Below, piece after piece: positions 28,450 to 39,384 of a DNA stretch of 64,000 bases. A program made the translations under genes and the position numbers. Position 1 is the first letter of the stretch. Each line of letters begins with the position of its first letter. Location: positions 14,638-78,637 of the forward strand of contig JAHHRQ010000001.1 in the NCBI GenBank assembly GCA_020025715.1. Reading direction: 5' to 3'. This DNA comes from Oscillospiraceae bacterium. Lineage in GTDB: Bacteria; Bacillota; Clostridia; Oscillospirales; Oscillospiraceae. The notes under the pieces are model-generated. The model did no database searches and was not told the DNA's origin. It saw nothing but the letters and a program-made list of their open reading frames with translations.

Positions 28450-28602
28450 ATGCGCAGGAATCGCCGCAATATGTGGGGATGTATTGCGATAGGCGTAGGT
28501 CTTATAATAATTCTTTCAATGGTACTGCCGACGGAGTTCTGGTGGTTCGCGTTTGCGGCGCTGCTCATATGCCTTGGAATATGGTATCTGAGAGGCTGCT
28601 GA
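28450..28602 (+). CDS. Small two-helix membrane protein, 50 residues, unknown function
   Basis: The frame starts at ATG 28450, nine bases after GGGGGG, and encodes 50 residues ending in LRGC. A basic start (MRRNRRN) is followed by two hydrophobic segments at about residues 10-25 and 31-46, separated by PTEFWW. The compact design (positive N-terminus, helix, aromatic turn, helix) and the ribosome site argue for a real gene. Only 15 bases separate it from spoVM. I do not recognise a named family. Similar tiny membrane proteins occur in Clostridia near this position, but that is recollection and not checked. Confidence 0.65.
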   Translation: MRRNRRNMWGCIAIGVGLIIILSMVLPTEFWWFAFAALLICLGIWYLRGC

Positions 28603-28617
28603 GGAAGGAGATATTAA

Positions 28618-28686
28618 ATGAAGGTTTATATTATAAAACTTCCCAGATGTATAAGTAAATTTATAAGCCACTTCTGTAAAAAGTAA
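28618..28686 (+). CDS. spoVM: Stage V sporulation protein M (SpoVM), 22 residues
   Basis: A 22-residue peptide starting MKVYIIKLPRC and ending FCKK. It matches the 26-residue Bacillus subtilis SpoVM at Met1, Lys2, Tyr4, Ile6, Lys7, Leu8 and Pro9; Pro9 is the residue needed to recognise forespore curvature. The rest forms a short amphipathic basic helix. A good AAGGAG site lies seven bases ahead of the ATG. SpoVM anchors SpoIVA, the coat basement protein, to the forespore membrane. The next gene encodes SipL, which also binds SpoIVA. Placement after rsgA also fits, since spoVM lies close to rsgA in Bacillus. It is four residues shorter than the Bacillus protein. Confidence 0.85.
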   Translation: MKVYIIKLPRCISKFISHFCKK

Positions 28687-28742
28687 TAGATGGCTTCTTT
28701 GCCGCATATTATGTACAAACTGTGCGGTAAGGAGCGTTTGAT

Positions 28743-30245
28743 ATGGAGATAAAATTTGAAAATAAACTTGTTCCCAGTTACAGGGAAGTATCTCATCAGT
28801 TAAAGAGAATTCAGGAGAGCGCGGAGAGCGTTGTGCCTGACACCAACGATGACATCGGCCGGATTGCATCAATCCATACATCCGTTCTGCTTAAAAGCAA
28901 GGATGTGACCGGCAGGGGAGTACAGGTTACAGGCGAAGTAGGTGCTGTCCTGCTGTACATAACGGAAAGCGAGAGCGGAGTATCTTATTTGCGCCTTTCA
29001 AAGTCATTTACCATGGAATTTGATACCGGCGAAATTGAAGCCGACACCATAGCACAGATAGCTTTGAATGTAACCAACGCCGAGGCCAGAGTTTTAAATC
29101 CCCGAAAGGTTTCGGTAACGGTTGAGCTTGCAGGTGAACTGAGCTGTTACAGACAGGAGAATGTGAGCATTGAAGAGAGCCTGCCGGAAAATGCCTGCGC
29201 AGGCATACATTCAAAGCTTGAGTGTGAAGAGCTGATGCTGCCTAATGCTGTCTGCGAAAAAACCTTTGCAGTAAACGAACAGTTTGGCTTTCCCTCCGGA
29301 AAACCTGCCCCCTCGGAACTGGTATTTCAGAATGCAGACTTCTGCGTTGAAGAAAGTCAGCATATAGGCAGCAAAATTATAATAAAAGGTAATGTGAATA
29401 TTGAGCTGTGCTACCTTTCCAAGGAAGTAAATTATCCTATCAGAACAAAATTTACCTCTCCGTTCTCTCAGATTATAGACACCGGAGAGGAAGAAATGGA
29501 CGGGTGCACGGTCATAATCGAACTGACATCGGCCTACTATGAGCTGATTGACACCATAAACGGCGACAAGGCATTGGATGCAGAGCTTCACGCGGTAGCG
29601 CAGGTTGTAAGCCGGAAGATGCAGAAAATTTCCTACATTTCCGACGCTTACAGTAATTCAATGCCCGCACTGTGCAGCGTGAAACCACTCCAGTTTTCGG
29701 AAGTTTCCGATACAAGAAAAGCAAGCCTCAGCTCAGAGGAGCATATAAGCATTGCCGAGGACTGCGAGGATGTGGTAAGCGTTTTTGCATCTATTATTCA
29801 GTCCGGCGCAAATCAGGGAAAATTCAGCGCTGTTGTCTGCCTTGATATTCTGTACCGGAGCAAGAGCGGCAGCTTATCTTCCGCAAGAAGGCTTGTAAAT
29901 CTGGAGCAGGAGTGTCCTGAGGGCAGCATAAGACTTATAGGCGCGAGAATAAGCGAGCTGAGTGTAAAGCCGGAAGGGGAGGCGGTGGAAAGCTGCATCT
30001 GTATAGAAATGAGCTATCAGACCATAAATACAAGAGAAATAAGCCATGTAACGGAAATGGAGCTTGACGAGGAAAAGGAATATGACCTGTCAAAGTTCCC
30101 AAGCCTTTACATGGTGAGACAGGACGGAGAAAGCCTTTGGGAGCTTGCAAAAAATTACCACTCAAGCGTGGAGAGTATAGAGAGCTATAACTTCTCATCC
30201 GAGCGGGAAAATACGGAGCTTCTGCTTATTCCCCGTGAAATTTAG
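28743..30245 (+). CDS. sipL: SipL-like SPOCS (DUF3794) and LysM-domain spore protein
   Basis: A 500-residue protein with repeated SPOCS/DUF3794 segments (roughly residues 30-120, 165-260 and 310-410) and a C-terminal LysM domain that begins YMVRQDGESLWELAKNYH and ends with IPREI. This is the layout of SipL from Clostridioides difficile, which binds SpoIVA through its LysM domain and is needed for coat encasement. It directly follows spoVM, so two SpoIVA partners are adjacent. The start ATG follows TAAGGAG. It is not known to be enzymatic. Confidence 0.85.
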   Translation: MEIKFENKLVPSYREVSHQLKRIQESAESVVPDTNDDIGRIASIHTSVLLKSKDVTGRGVQVTGEVGAVLLYITESESGVSYLRLSKSFTMEFDTGEIEADTIAQIALNVTNAEARVLNPRKVSVTVELAGELSCYRQENVSIEESLPENACAGIHSKLECEELMLPNAVCEKTFAVNEQFGFPSGKPAPSELVFQNADFCVEESQHIGSKIIIKGNVNIELCYLSKEVNYPIRTKFTSPFSQIIDTGEEEMDGCTVIIELTSAYYELIDTINGDKALDAELHAVAQVVSRKMQKISYISDAYSNSMPALCSVKPLQFSEVSDTRKASLSSEEHISIAEDCEDVVSVFASIIQSGANQGKFSAVVCLDILYRSKSGSLSSARRLVNLEQECPEGSIRLIGARISELSVKPEGEAVESCICIEMSYQTINTREISHVTEMELDEEKEYDLSKFPSLYMVRQDGESLWELAKNYHSSVESIESYNFSSERENTELLLIPREI

Positions 30246-30296
30246 CAAAATATCCTGAGCACCCTAAAAATAAAGGGTAAAAAAGCCGATTTGCCC

Positions 30297-30325
30297 TTGA
30301 AATGTGCCTTTAAATGTGATAAAAT
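30297..30325 (+). promoter_or_regulatory. Promoter of yebC
   Basis: TTGAAA (30297-30302), 17 bases, TAAAAT (30320-30325). Confidence 0.55.
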
Positions 30326-30372
30326 ATCAGCCGTTAAAATATTGTGTAATTCGCTTAAGAGGAGCTGTTATT

Positions 30373-31113
30373 ATGTCCGGACATTCCAAATGGCACAACA
30401 TACAGAAAACAAAAGGCGCGGCTGACGCAAAAAGAGCTCAGGCATTCACCAAGATTGCCCGTGAAATGATCGTTGCCGTTAAAGAAGGCGGCGGCGGAGA
30501 CCCCAAGAGCAACTCCAAGCTGGCTACCGTTATTGCAAAGGCAAAGGCTGCCAACATGCCTAATGACAATATTAAGCGCACCATTGATAAGGCTATGGGC
30601 GCAGGTAATACCGAGAACTTCGAGAAGATCGTTTACGAAGGCTACGGCCCCAACGGTGTTGCTGTTATCGTCGAGACCATGACCGATAACCGTAACCGTA
30701 CTGCCGGTGAGATGCGCCACTACTTCGATAAGTACGGCGGAAACATGGGCGCTGCAAACTGCGTGTCCTGGTCCTTCGACAGAAAAGGTGTTATCGTTAT
30801 TGACAACGAGGACGAGGAGCTTGAAGAGGACACCGTTATGATGGATGCTCTCGATGCCGGCGCTGACGACTTTGAGGCAGACGGCGAGGTTATGACCGTT
30901 TACACCTCCGAGGACAACGTTGCAGAAGTTGCCGATGCTCTCACCGGTAAGGGCTACACTCTGCTCTCCGCTCAGGTTGAAATGCTTCCTCAGAACGGCT
31001 ACGTTAAGCTTACTGACGAAGGCGATATTAAGAACATGCAGAAGATGCTTGACATGTTCGAGGATAACGACGACGTTCAGAACGTATGGCACAACTGGGA
31101 AGACGCCGAATAA
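30373..31113 (+). CDS. yebC: YebC/TACO1-family protein (PmpR)
   Basis: A 246-residue protein starting MSGHSKWHNIQKTKGAADAK, the family signature, and ending WHNWEDAE. YebC proteins were long called transcription regulators; recent work links the family to relief of ribosome stalling at proline stretches. The ATG at 30373 is chosen because it opens the conserved signature and follows AGAGGAG; in-frame codons upstream are not conserved. Its codon use is strongly biased (GTT, GCT, AAG), suggesting high expression. Own promoter and terminator. Confidence 0.95.
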   Translation: MSGHSKWHNIQKTKGAADAKRAQAFTKIAREMIVAVKEGGGGDPKSNSKLATVIAKAKAANMPNDNIKRTIDKAMGAGNTENFEKIVYEGYGPNGVAVIVETMTDNRNRTAGEMRHYFDKYGGNMGAANCVSWSFDRKGVIVIDNEDEELEEDTVMMDALDAGADDFEADGEVMTVYTSEDNVAEVADALTGKGYTLLSAQVEMLPQNGYVKLTDEGDIKNMQKMLDMFEDNDDVQNVWHNWEDAE

Positions 31114-31126
31114 TGAATTAAAAAAG

Positions 31127-31155
31127 AAAGCCGACGATTTTCGTCGGCTTTTTTG
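31127..31155 (+). terminator. Rho-independent terminator of yebC
   Basis: AAGCCGACGA (31128-31137) pairs with TCGTCGGCTT (31141-31150) and runs into TTTTTT. Confidence 0.88.
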
Positions 31156-31178
31156 CTATATTTAGGTCGAAAAATAAG

Positions 31179-31208
31179 TTGACACCAAAAAAGATTATAA
31201 GGTATTAT
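31179..31208 (+). promoter_or_regulatory. Promoter of the candidate Mn riboswitch and nptA
   Basis: TTGACA (31179-31184) is followed after 18 bases by TATTAT (31203-31208). A TATAAT three bases further on would have a 21-base spacer. Confidence 0.6.
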
Positions 31209-31215
31209 AATATAG

Positions 31216-31332
31216 AATAAGAGGGAGTAACCGACACGCCCCCAAGGCTGTTCCCGGTATCGTCAGCACAGTGCAATGCACTCGGTACCGCGAGTAACTG
31301 GTGAGACTTTTATTGCTGTTTAACGGCAATAA
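31216..31332 (+). promoter_or_regulatory. Candidate yybP-ykoY (manganese) riboswitch
   Basis: The region has the blocks of the yybP-ykoY aptamer. P1 pairs AATAAGAG (31216-31223) with CTTTTATT (31307-31314). The P1-side loop reads GGGAGTAAC, the middle carries ATCGTCAGCAC, and the closing segment is GGTGAGACTTT. A second hairpin, TTATTGC (31310-31316) with GCAATAA (31326-31332), reuses the 3' strand of P1, so the two are mutually exclusive, as expected of a switch. No T-run follows, so control may be translational or through a downstream event. The family usually controls Mn exporters. Here it precedes a Na/phosphate cotransporter-PhoU gene. Identification is by eye only. Confidence 0.65.
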
Positions 31333-31374
31333 GGCCCGGTCCTTATGCTGAATACTACAACATGGGAGAAAAAT

Positions 31375-33021
31375 ATGGGAGTTTTGGAAATTATTATTCC
31401 ATTCGTCGGCGGTCTTGGCATGTTTATTTACGGCATGCAGACTATGGCTCAGGGACTTGAAAATGCTGCGGGAGACCGTATGCGTTCACTTCTTGAAATC
31501 CTGACTAAAAACAAGCTGCTTGGTGTCCTTCTGGGCGCTGCAATTACCGCTGTAATTCAAAGCTCATCGGCAACTACCGTTATGGTGGTGGGCTTTGTTA
31601 ATGCGGGTATGATGAATTTGCAGCAGGCCATGGGTGTTATCATGGGCGCCAACATCGGTACAACCGTTACAGGCTGGCTTGTCTCCAGTGCTGAGTGGGC
31701 GAAATTCTTCAGCCCCGTTATGCTTGCGCCTGTTGCCATAATAATCGGTGTATTTATTATGCTCACCGGCAAGCGATATGCTACCAAAGAGATAGCAAAG
31801 ATAATCTTCGGTTTTGGTCTGCTTTTCGTTGGTATTTCCACCATGTCAACGGCAGTTGAACCCCTTAAAGACAATGAAGCATTTTGCAATATCTTCGTTA
31901 CGCTTGGCAGAAATCCGCTGCTCGGAATTGCCGCCGGTGCTATTGTAACTGCCATTATCCAAAGCTCCTCTGCATCAGTTGGTATTTTGCAGAGCCTTGC
32001 TGCGGCAGGTCTTGTGCCCTTTGAGGCTGCAATATACATAATAATGGGTCAGAATATAGGTACATGTATTACTGCAATCCTGTCCGGCCTCGGTGCTAAC
32101 AGAAGCGCCAAAACCGCAGGTCTTATGCACCTTTTATTCAATATTATTGGTACTGCGATTTTCAGTATTGCGGCAATAGTGTATTTCAGTGTCGTAAAAC
32201 CTGCATGGGCAATGGGCAGTATTACTCAGACAGAGATAAGCTTTATTCATACCCTGTTTAATATCGGAACTACAATTATCCTCTTCCCCCTGTCCGGCTT
32301 TATAATTAAGCTTGCCATGAAGATAGGAAAAACCGATAAGGACGGCAAAGAGGATGAAGATTCTCTTCTTGACCGACGCCTTATGGAAACTCCCGGTATT
32401 GCTCTTACCAGCCTTAAAGCAGAGCTCCACCATATGGGTGAGATTGTTAAGGAGCACCTTGTTATCGCGGAGGATATACTCATTTCTCCGGATGAAAGCA
32501 AAATCAGCAGAATAAAGAAACTTGAAGAGCGCGTAGACAAAATGACTTCCGAAATTTCGGATTTCGCTATCGAGCTTTCAAGCCTTGAAATAAGCCAGCG
32601 TGAGCACCGGGAAACAATGCAGATATTGCAGGTTGTTTCTGATATGGAGCGTATCAGCGACCAGTGCGAGAATATAGCCGAGTACGCTGAGCAGATGATT
32701 GAGAAGGGACTTAAGCTTTCAGACGAGGCAAAGAAAGAAATTTCCCAGCTTGCAAAAGTATGTGTTTCTTCCTATGGATACGCTTTTGATGCCTATACAA
32801 AGGGCGATGAAGAAAGCGCGAAGCTGGCAATAGAGAAAGAAACCGAAGCCGACAGACTGGAAATTGTATTCAGAGCCAGAAACATTGAGCGACTTACCGG
32901 ACACCGCTGCGAGGCGGGCACCGGAATAATCTATCAGGATGCACTGGTTAACTTCGAGCGTATTTCCGACCATGCAAGAAACATTGCAGAGGAACGGGAA
33001 AAAACCGAAAGAATACTTTAA
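31375..33021 (+). CDS. nptA: Na/Pi-cotransporter family protein with PhoU-like domain
   Basis: A 548-residue membrane protein. The N-terminal part (about residues 1-310) contains two inverted repeats, each with the QSSSAT/QSSSAS motif that forms the ion and phosphate site. The C-terminal part (about 340-548) is a helical PhoU-like domain with two similar three-helix segments (for example ISDQCENIAEYAEQM and ISDHARNIAEE). The ATG at 31375 follows GGGAGA at a good distance; an in-frame ATG at 31345 lacks a clear site. It is monocistronic, with a riboswitch-like leader and a strong terminator. Substrate could be phosphate or a related anion. Confidence 0.88.
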   Translation: MGVLEIIIPFVGGLGMFIYGMQTMAQGLENAAGDRMRSLLEILTKNKLLGVLLGAAITAVIQSSSATTVMVVGFVNAGMMNLQQAMGVIMGANIGTTVTGWLVSSAEWAKFFSPVMLAPVAIIIGVFIMLTGKRYATKEIAKIIFGFGLLFVGISTMSTAVEPLKDNEAFCNIFVTLGRNPLLGIAAGAIVTAIIQSSSASVGILQSLAAAGLVPFEAAIYIIMGQNIGTCITAILSGLGANRSAKTAGLMHLLFNIIGTAIFSIAAIVYFSVVKPAWAMGSITQTEISFIHTLFNIGTTIILFPLSGFIIKLAMKIGKTDKDGKEDEDSLLDRRLMETPGIALTSLKAELHHMGEIVKEHLVIAEDILISPDESKISRIKKLEERVDKMTSEISDFAIELSSLEISQREHRETMQILQVVSDMERISDQCENIAEYAEQMIEKGLKLSDEAKKEISQLAKVCVSSYGYAFDAYTKGDEESAKLAIEKETEADRLEIVFRARNIERLTGHRCEAGTGIIYQDALVNFERISDHARNIAEEREKTERIL

Positions 33022-33049
33022 TGTTCTGAAGGCATAAAATGTATAAATA

Positions 33050-33083
33050 AAAAGTCAGCGGAAAAAATCCGCTGACTTTTTAT
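33050..33083. terminator. Bidirectional terminator between nptA and rnpB
   Basis: AAAGTCAGCGGA (33050-33061) pairs with TCCGCTGACTTT (33068-33079), with T-runs on both strands. It ends nptA on the plus strand and RNase P RNA on the minus strand. Confidence 0.85.
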
Positions 33084-33423
33084 GAGCTGGTCTGTAAGCC
33101 GGGTTCTGTCTTAAACAATCATCTATCTAGACCTGCCGTTGCCGACAGGTTCAAGCCACCTCCTGAGAACGACCGGGCCGGTCTGATGTTCTCCCACGGT
33201 GTTGCTCCGGATAGAGTTTACAGCAACCATGTGTTACCACACGGCGAGTGAGCTCTTACCTCACTTTTCCACCCTTACCGGGAAATCCCGGCGGTATATC
33301 TCTGTTGCACTTGTCCGAGGGTTACCCCTGGCGGGCGTTACCCGTTATCCTTGCCCTATGGAGCCCGGACTTTCCTCACGCGCTGGTTTTCGCCATGCGC
33401 CCGCGATTGTTCGGCCTGCTCAT
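33083..33423 (-). ncRNA. rnpB: RNase P RNA, bacterial type A-like
   Basis: Read on the minus strand, the RNA begins near GAGCAGGCCGAACAATCGC, continues through the universally conserved GAGGAAAGTCCGGGCTCC, and ends with ACAGAACCCGGCTTACAGA and CCAGCTC before a terminator. These are the catalytic-core landmarks of RNase P RNA, which trims tRNA 5' ends. The length of about 340 bases is normal. The 5' end is set from the promoter, about seven bases after the -10 box; both ends are good to a few bases. Confidence 0.93.
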
Positions 33424-33429
33424 TTCCCT

Positions 33430-33458
33430 ATTGTACTAAGTTTTTGGCCGCAAGTCAA
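33430..33458 (-). promoter_or_regulatory. Promoter of rnpB
   Basis: On the minus strand TTGACT (33458-33453), 17 bases, TACAAT (33435-33430). It points into the RNase P RNA and lies nine bases from the murD -35 box. Confidence 0.75.
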
Positions 33459-33466
33459 TATTATTC

Positions 33467-33495
33467 TTGTAAAGATGAGAAAAAAGCGGTATAAT
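33467..33495 (+). promoter_or_regulatory. Promoter of murD
   Basis: TTGTAA (33467-33472), 17 bases, a perfect TATAAT (33490-33495). Divergent from the rnpB promoter. Confidence 0.65.
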
Positions 33496-33538
33496 TTAAA
33501 AGTTAGATTGTTAGATTAGAGACTGTGAGGCGATTATT

Positions 33539-34918
33539 GTGACTTTAAAGGACTATGTAGAAGCTCTTAAAGAAAAAAGCGTTGCCGTTATAGGTATAGG
33601 CATTAGTAATAGACCTCTTATAGAACTGCTGTTAAATTCAGGCTGTGATGTTACAGTCTGCGATATGCGGAGTTTTGAAGAACTCGGCGAATATGGTGAA
33701 AAGCTCGTTGATATGGGCGCAAAACTTAAACTGGGAGAAAGTTATCTTGACGATCTTAATCAGGATGTTATTTTCCGCACTCCCGGCCTTATGCCTTTCG
33801 ATGCTCATTTGCAGGCTGCAAGAGAGCGGGGAAGTCATATTACCTCGGAAATGGAGGCGTTTTTCTCCCTCTGCCCCTGCCGTACCATTGCAATAACCGG
33901 TAGTGACGGTAAGACCACTACTTCCAGCATTATTGCAGAGCTTTTGAGAACTGCCGGCTACAAGGTTCACCTTGGGGGAAATATCGGAAATCCTCTGCTT
34001 TGCGAAATTCCCGAAATGCACAAGGACGATATTGCCGTTCTGGAGCTCAGCTCTTTCCAGCTCCACAGCATGATGTGCAGCCCTGATGTGGCGGTTATTA
34101 CAAACCTTACGCCTAACCACCTTGATAAGCACAAGGGCTTTCAGGACTACATAGATGCTAAGATGGAGATTTTCCTCCACCAGAGCGAAAATGCCAGACT
34201 GATCCTCAATTACGATGATCCCCACACCCCCTATTACCGCGATGCCGCTCATTCTAAAATCAGCTACTTCTCCGATAAGAGCTATGTATCAAACGGAGTT
34301 ATATGCAGAGACGGCACCATATACAGAATGTGTGATAATGAGCGTTCCAGAATTATGGAGAGCAAGGACATCCTCATTCCCGGCGAACACAATGTATTAA
34401 ATTACCTCGCTGCCTTCGGTGCAACCTCCGGCCTCGTGAGCAATGAGGTCTGCAAAAAGGTTGCCGTCAGCTTCGGCGGCGTTGAACATCGTCTGGAGCA
34501 GGTGAGAATGATAAAGGGCGTTACCTTTATAAATGACTCCATAGGCTCAAGCCCTACACGTACCATTGCAGGACTTCATGCTTTAAAGAAAAAGCCTATT
34601 CTGATTGCCGGCGGCTACGATAAGAAAATTCCCTTTGACGAGCTGGGCGATGAAATCTGCCTCCACGCAAAGAGCCTTTTCCTTACCGGTGCAACAGCAC
34701 AGAAAATTTATGATGCAGTAGTAAATTCAAAATACTACGCTGAAAGCGGCCTTGAAATAAAGATGATAGATGATTTTGATGAAACTATCAAAGCCGCCGC
34801 CTCTTCCGCAATGGCGGGAGACACCGTTCTTTTCTCCCCGGCATGTGCCTCATTTGACAGGTTCAAGAACTTTGCCCAGAGAGGAAATTACTTTAAGAAA
34901 CTTATTATGGAGATGTAA
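33539..34918 (+). CDS. murD: UDP-N-acetylmuramoyl-L-alanine--D-glutamate ligase
   Basis: A 459-residue cytoplasmic ligase that adds D-glutamate to the peptidoglycan precursor. The N-terminal Rossmann domain starts VAVIGIGISNRPLIELLL. The ATP P-loop is GSDGKTTTSS at about residue 121. TNLTPNHLDKHKGF and NDSIGSSPTRTIAGL are family signatures, and the C-terminal domain shows LFSPACASFDRFKNFAQRG. The start is GTG after GTGAGG. It stands apart from any dcw-type cluster and is followed by unrelated genes. Confidence 0.94.
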   Translation: MTLKDYVEALKEKSVAVIGIGISNRPLIELLLNSGCDVTVCDMRSFEELGEYGEKLVDMGAKLKLGESYLDDLNQDVIFRTPGLMPFDAHLQAARERGSHITSEMEAFFSLCPCRTIAITGSDGKTTTSSIIAELLRTAGYKVHLGGNIGNPLLCEIPEMHKDDIAVLELSSFQLHSMMCSPDVAVITNLTPNHLDKHKGFQDYIDAKMEIFLHQSENARLILNYDDPHTPYYRDAAHSKISYFSDKSYVSNGVICRDGTIYRMCDNERSRIMESKDILIPGEHNVLNYLAAFGATSGLVSNEVCKKVAVSFGGVEHRLEQVRMIKGVTFINDSIGSSPTRTIAGLHALKKKPILIAGGYDKKIPFDELGDEICLHAKSLFLTGATAQKIYDAVVNSKYYAESGLEIKMIDDFDETIKAAASSAMAGDTVLFSPACASFDRFKNFAQRGNYFKKLIMEM

Positions 34919-34920
34919 AA

Positions 34921-38182
<3,262 letters not shown>

Positions 38183-38190
38183 ATTAAAGC

Positions 38191-38225
38191 AAAGCACCGT
38201 ATCAGAAGATACGGTGCTTTTTACT
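38191..38225. terminator. Bidirectional terminator between ligA and cotJC
   Basis: AAAGCACCGTATC (38191-38203) pairs perfectly with GATACGGTGCTTT (38208-38220). T-rich sequence follows on the plus strand, and a weaker one on the minus strand. Confidence 0.85.
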
Positions 38226-38827
38226 TATTTATACTTGTCGAAAGCCGGATTTATTGCATAATAGTTGTGCTCGTTCAGCTTTTCAAGGGTTCTGCGGATT
38301 GCTTCTCCGAAGCGCTGATAGTGAACGATTTCCCGCTCACGCAGGTATCTTATAACGTCGGTAACGTCCGGATCATCGCAAAGCCTGAGGATATTTTCGT
38401 AGGTAACCCGGGCTTTCTGCTCGGCGGCAAGGTCTTCGTTTAAGTCTGCAATAGGGTCGCCCTCAACTGCCATACATCCGGCACTGAAAGGAAAGCCAGA
38501 GGCCGCGGTGGGGTAAACGCCTGCTGTATGGTCCACAAAATAGGTGTCATAGCCAGATTTTTTGATTTCTTCCGGGCTCATGGTTCTGGTGAGCTGATGA
38601 ACGACTGTACCAACCATTTCCAGATGCCCAAGTTCCTCAGTACCTATATCGGTAAGCAGACCTTTAAGTTCGGGGTAGGGCATGGAATAACGCTGACTGA
38701 GATAGCGGAGAGATGCACCCAGTTCGCCATTTGGACCGCCGTACTGGCTGCACACGAACTTTGCCAGAGCGGGATTGGGATTTTTTATTCTTACCGGATA
38801 TTGCAGCTTTTTTTCATATACAAACAT
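38225..38827 (-). CDS. cotJC: Spore coat protein CotJC / manganese catalase-like
   Basis: A 200-residue protein of the Mn-catalase superfamily. Metal-site glutamate and histidine pattern residues are visible in TDIGTEELGHLEM and in DLAAEQKARVTYENIL with REREIVHYQRFGEAI. CotJC belongs to the inner spore coat and is linked to the CotJA/CotJB proteins. The ATG at 38827 starts MFVYEKKLQYP, typical of the family; an upstream extension lacks conserved sequence. It starts one base after the stop of the CotJA-CotJB fusion gene. Confidence 0.9.
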   Translation of the reverse strand: MFVYEKKLQYPVRIKNPNPALAKFVCSQYGGPNGELGASLRYLSQRYSMPYPELKGLLTDIGTEELGHLEMVGTVVHQLTRTMSPEEIKKSGYDTYFVDHTAGVYPTAASGFPFSAGCMAVEGDPIADLNEDLAAEQKARVTYENILRLCDDPDVTDVIRYLREREIVHYQRFGEAIRRTLEKLNEHNYYAINPAFDKYK

Positions 38828-38828
38828 A

Positions 38829-39269
38829 TTAGTCCTCCCTCTCTCTATATTCCCACGGCCATGGGTCATTTAGCCAGCAATAGCTGTCCATTTCCTCCAT
38901 ATCGGACTGCTGAACGGGACCGTAAAGCCGGACATACCTCTCGCGGGCCTCTTTTCCCAAAGCCATAAAGCTTTGCAGCATGGAAAATGCCTCTCTGTCA
39001 TTGCGGTGGGTGTCCAAATATAACTCCAGCTCATCAATAACAAAATCAATAGCCATGAGTTCGGTCAGGGGAGTATGCTTTACCTGTTTGTTTACGATAT
39101 TCATAAACGGCAAATCAAGACCGGGGAACAGCGTGCCCTGAGAGAGTGCTTCATCAGCCTCATATGCCGGAACAGCGGAATTTTGAAGGGGAACATAGGC
39201 AACGGCCAAAGCTCCTCTTTCCGGGAGACTGCCGTATTTATAGCTTCTGTCCATATTCTGTCTGTCCAA
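38829..39269 (-). CDS. Fused spore coat proteins CotJA-CotJB
   Basis: A 146-residue protein combining two coat proteins that are separate in Bacillus. Residues 20-55 match CotJA (LAVAYVPLQN, ALSQGTLFPGLDLPF). Residues 66-140 match CotJB (LTELMAIDFVIDELELYLDT, YGPVQ, NDPWPWE). There is no stop or ribosome site between the parts. The start is TTG at 39269, set by a perfect AGGAGG seven bases away; the first ATG lies five codons later and is too far from that site. It is followed by cotJC in a two-gene operon expected to be expressed in the mother cell. Confidence 0.82.
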   Translation of the reverse strand: MDRQNMDRSYKYGSLPERGALAVAYVPLQNSAVPAYEADEALSQGTLFPGLDLPFMNIVNKQVKHTPLTELMAIDFVIDELELYLDTHRNDREAFSMLQSFMALGKEARERYVRLYGPVQQSDMEEMDSYCWLNDPWPWEYRERED

Positions 39270-39344
39270 AACGATTCCTCCTGTAAAATAATTGAGGATG
39301 TCCTCGGACTATAATATGCTATGAGAGCAAAAATGGTTAAGATT

Positions 39345-39377
39345 AAAAAATCCCTGTGTGAGAATTTCACACAGGGA
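39345..39377 (-). terminator. Terminator of the xpaC-telA-lemA-like-ybaK-like operon
   Basis: TCCCTGTGTGA (39351-39361) pairs perfectly with TCACACAGGGA (39367-39377). On the minus strand the stem is followed by six T. Confidence 0.85.
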
Positions 39378-39384
39378 TTAAATC

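Noticed and set aside
28395..28658. An 87-codon frame overlapping the small membrane protein and spoVM
   Set aside because: It lacks a ribosome site, has no domain and crosses two better-supported small genes in another frame.
30250..30275. ACCCT/AGGGT hairpin after sipL as a terminator
   Set aside because: The five-pair stem is followed by A and not T, so on the plus strand it is not a Rho-independent terminator.
39285..39340. A possible sigma-E promoter (CATA-like boxes) ahead of the cotJ operon
   Set aside because: Several CATA/CATAT strings occur, but none has a convincing -35 partner at the right spacing, so I did not call a site.
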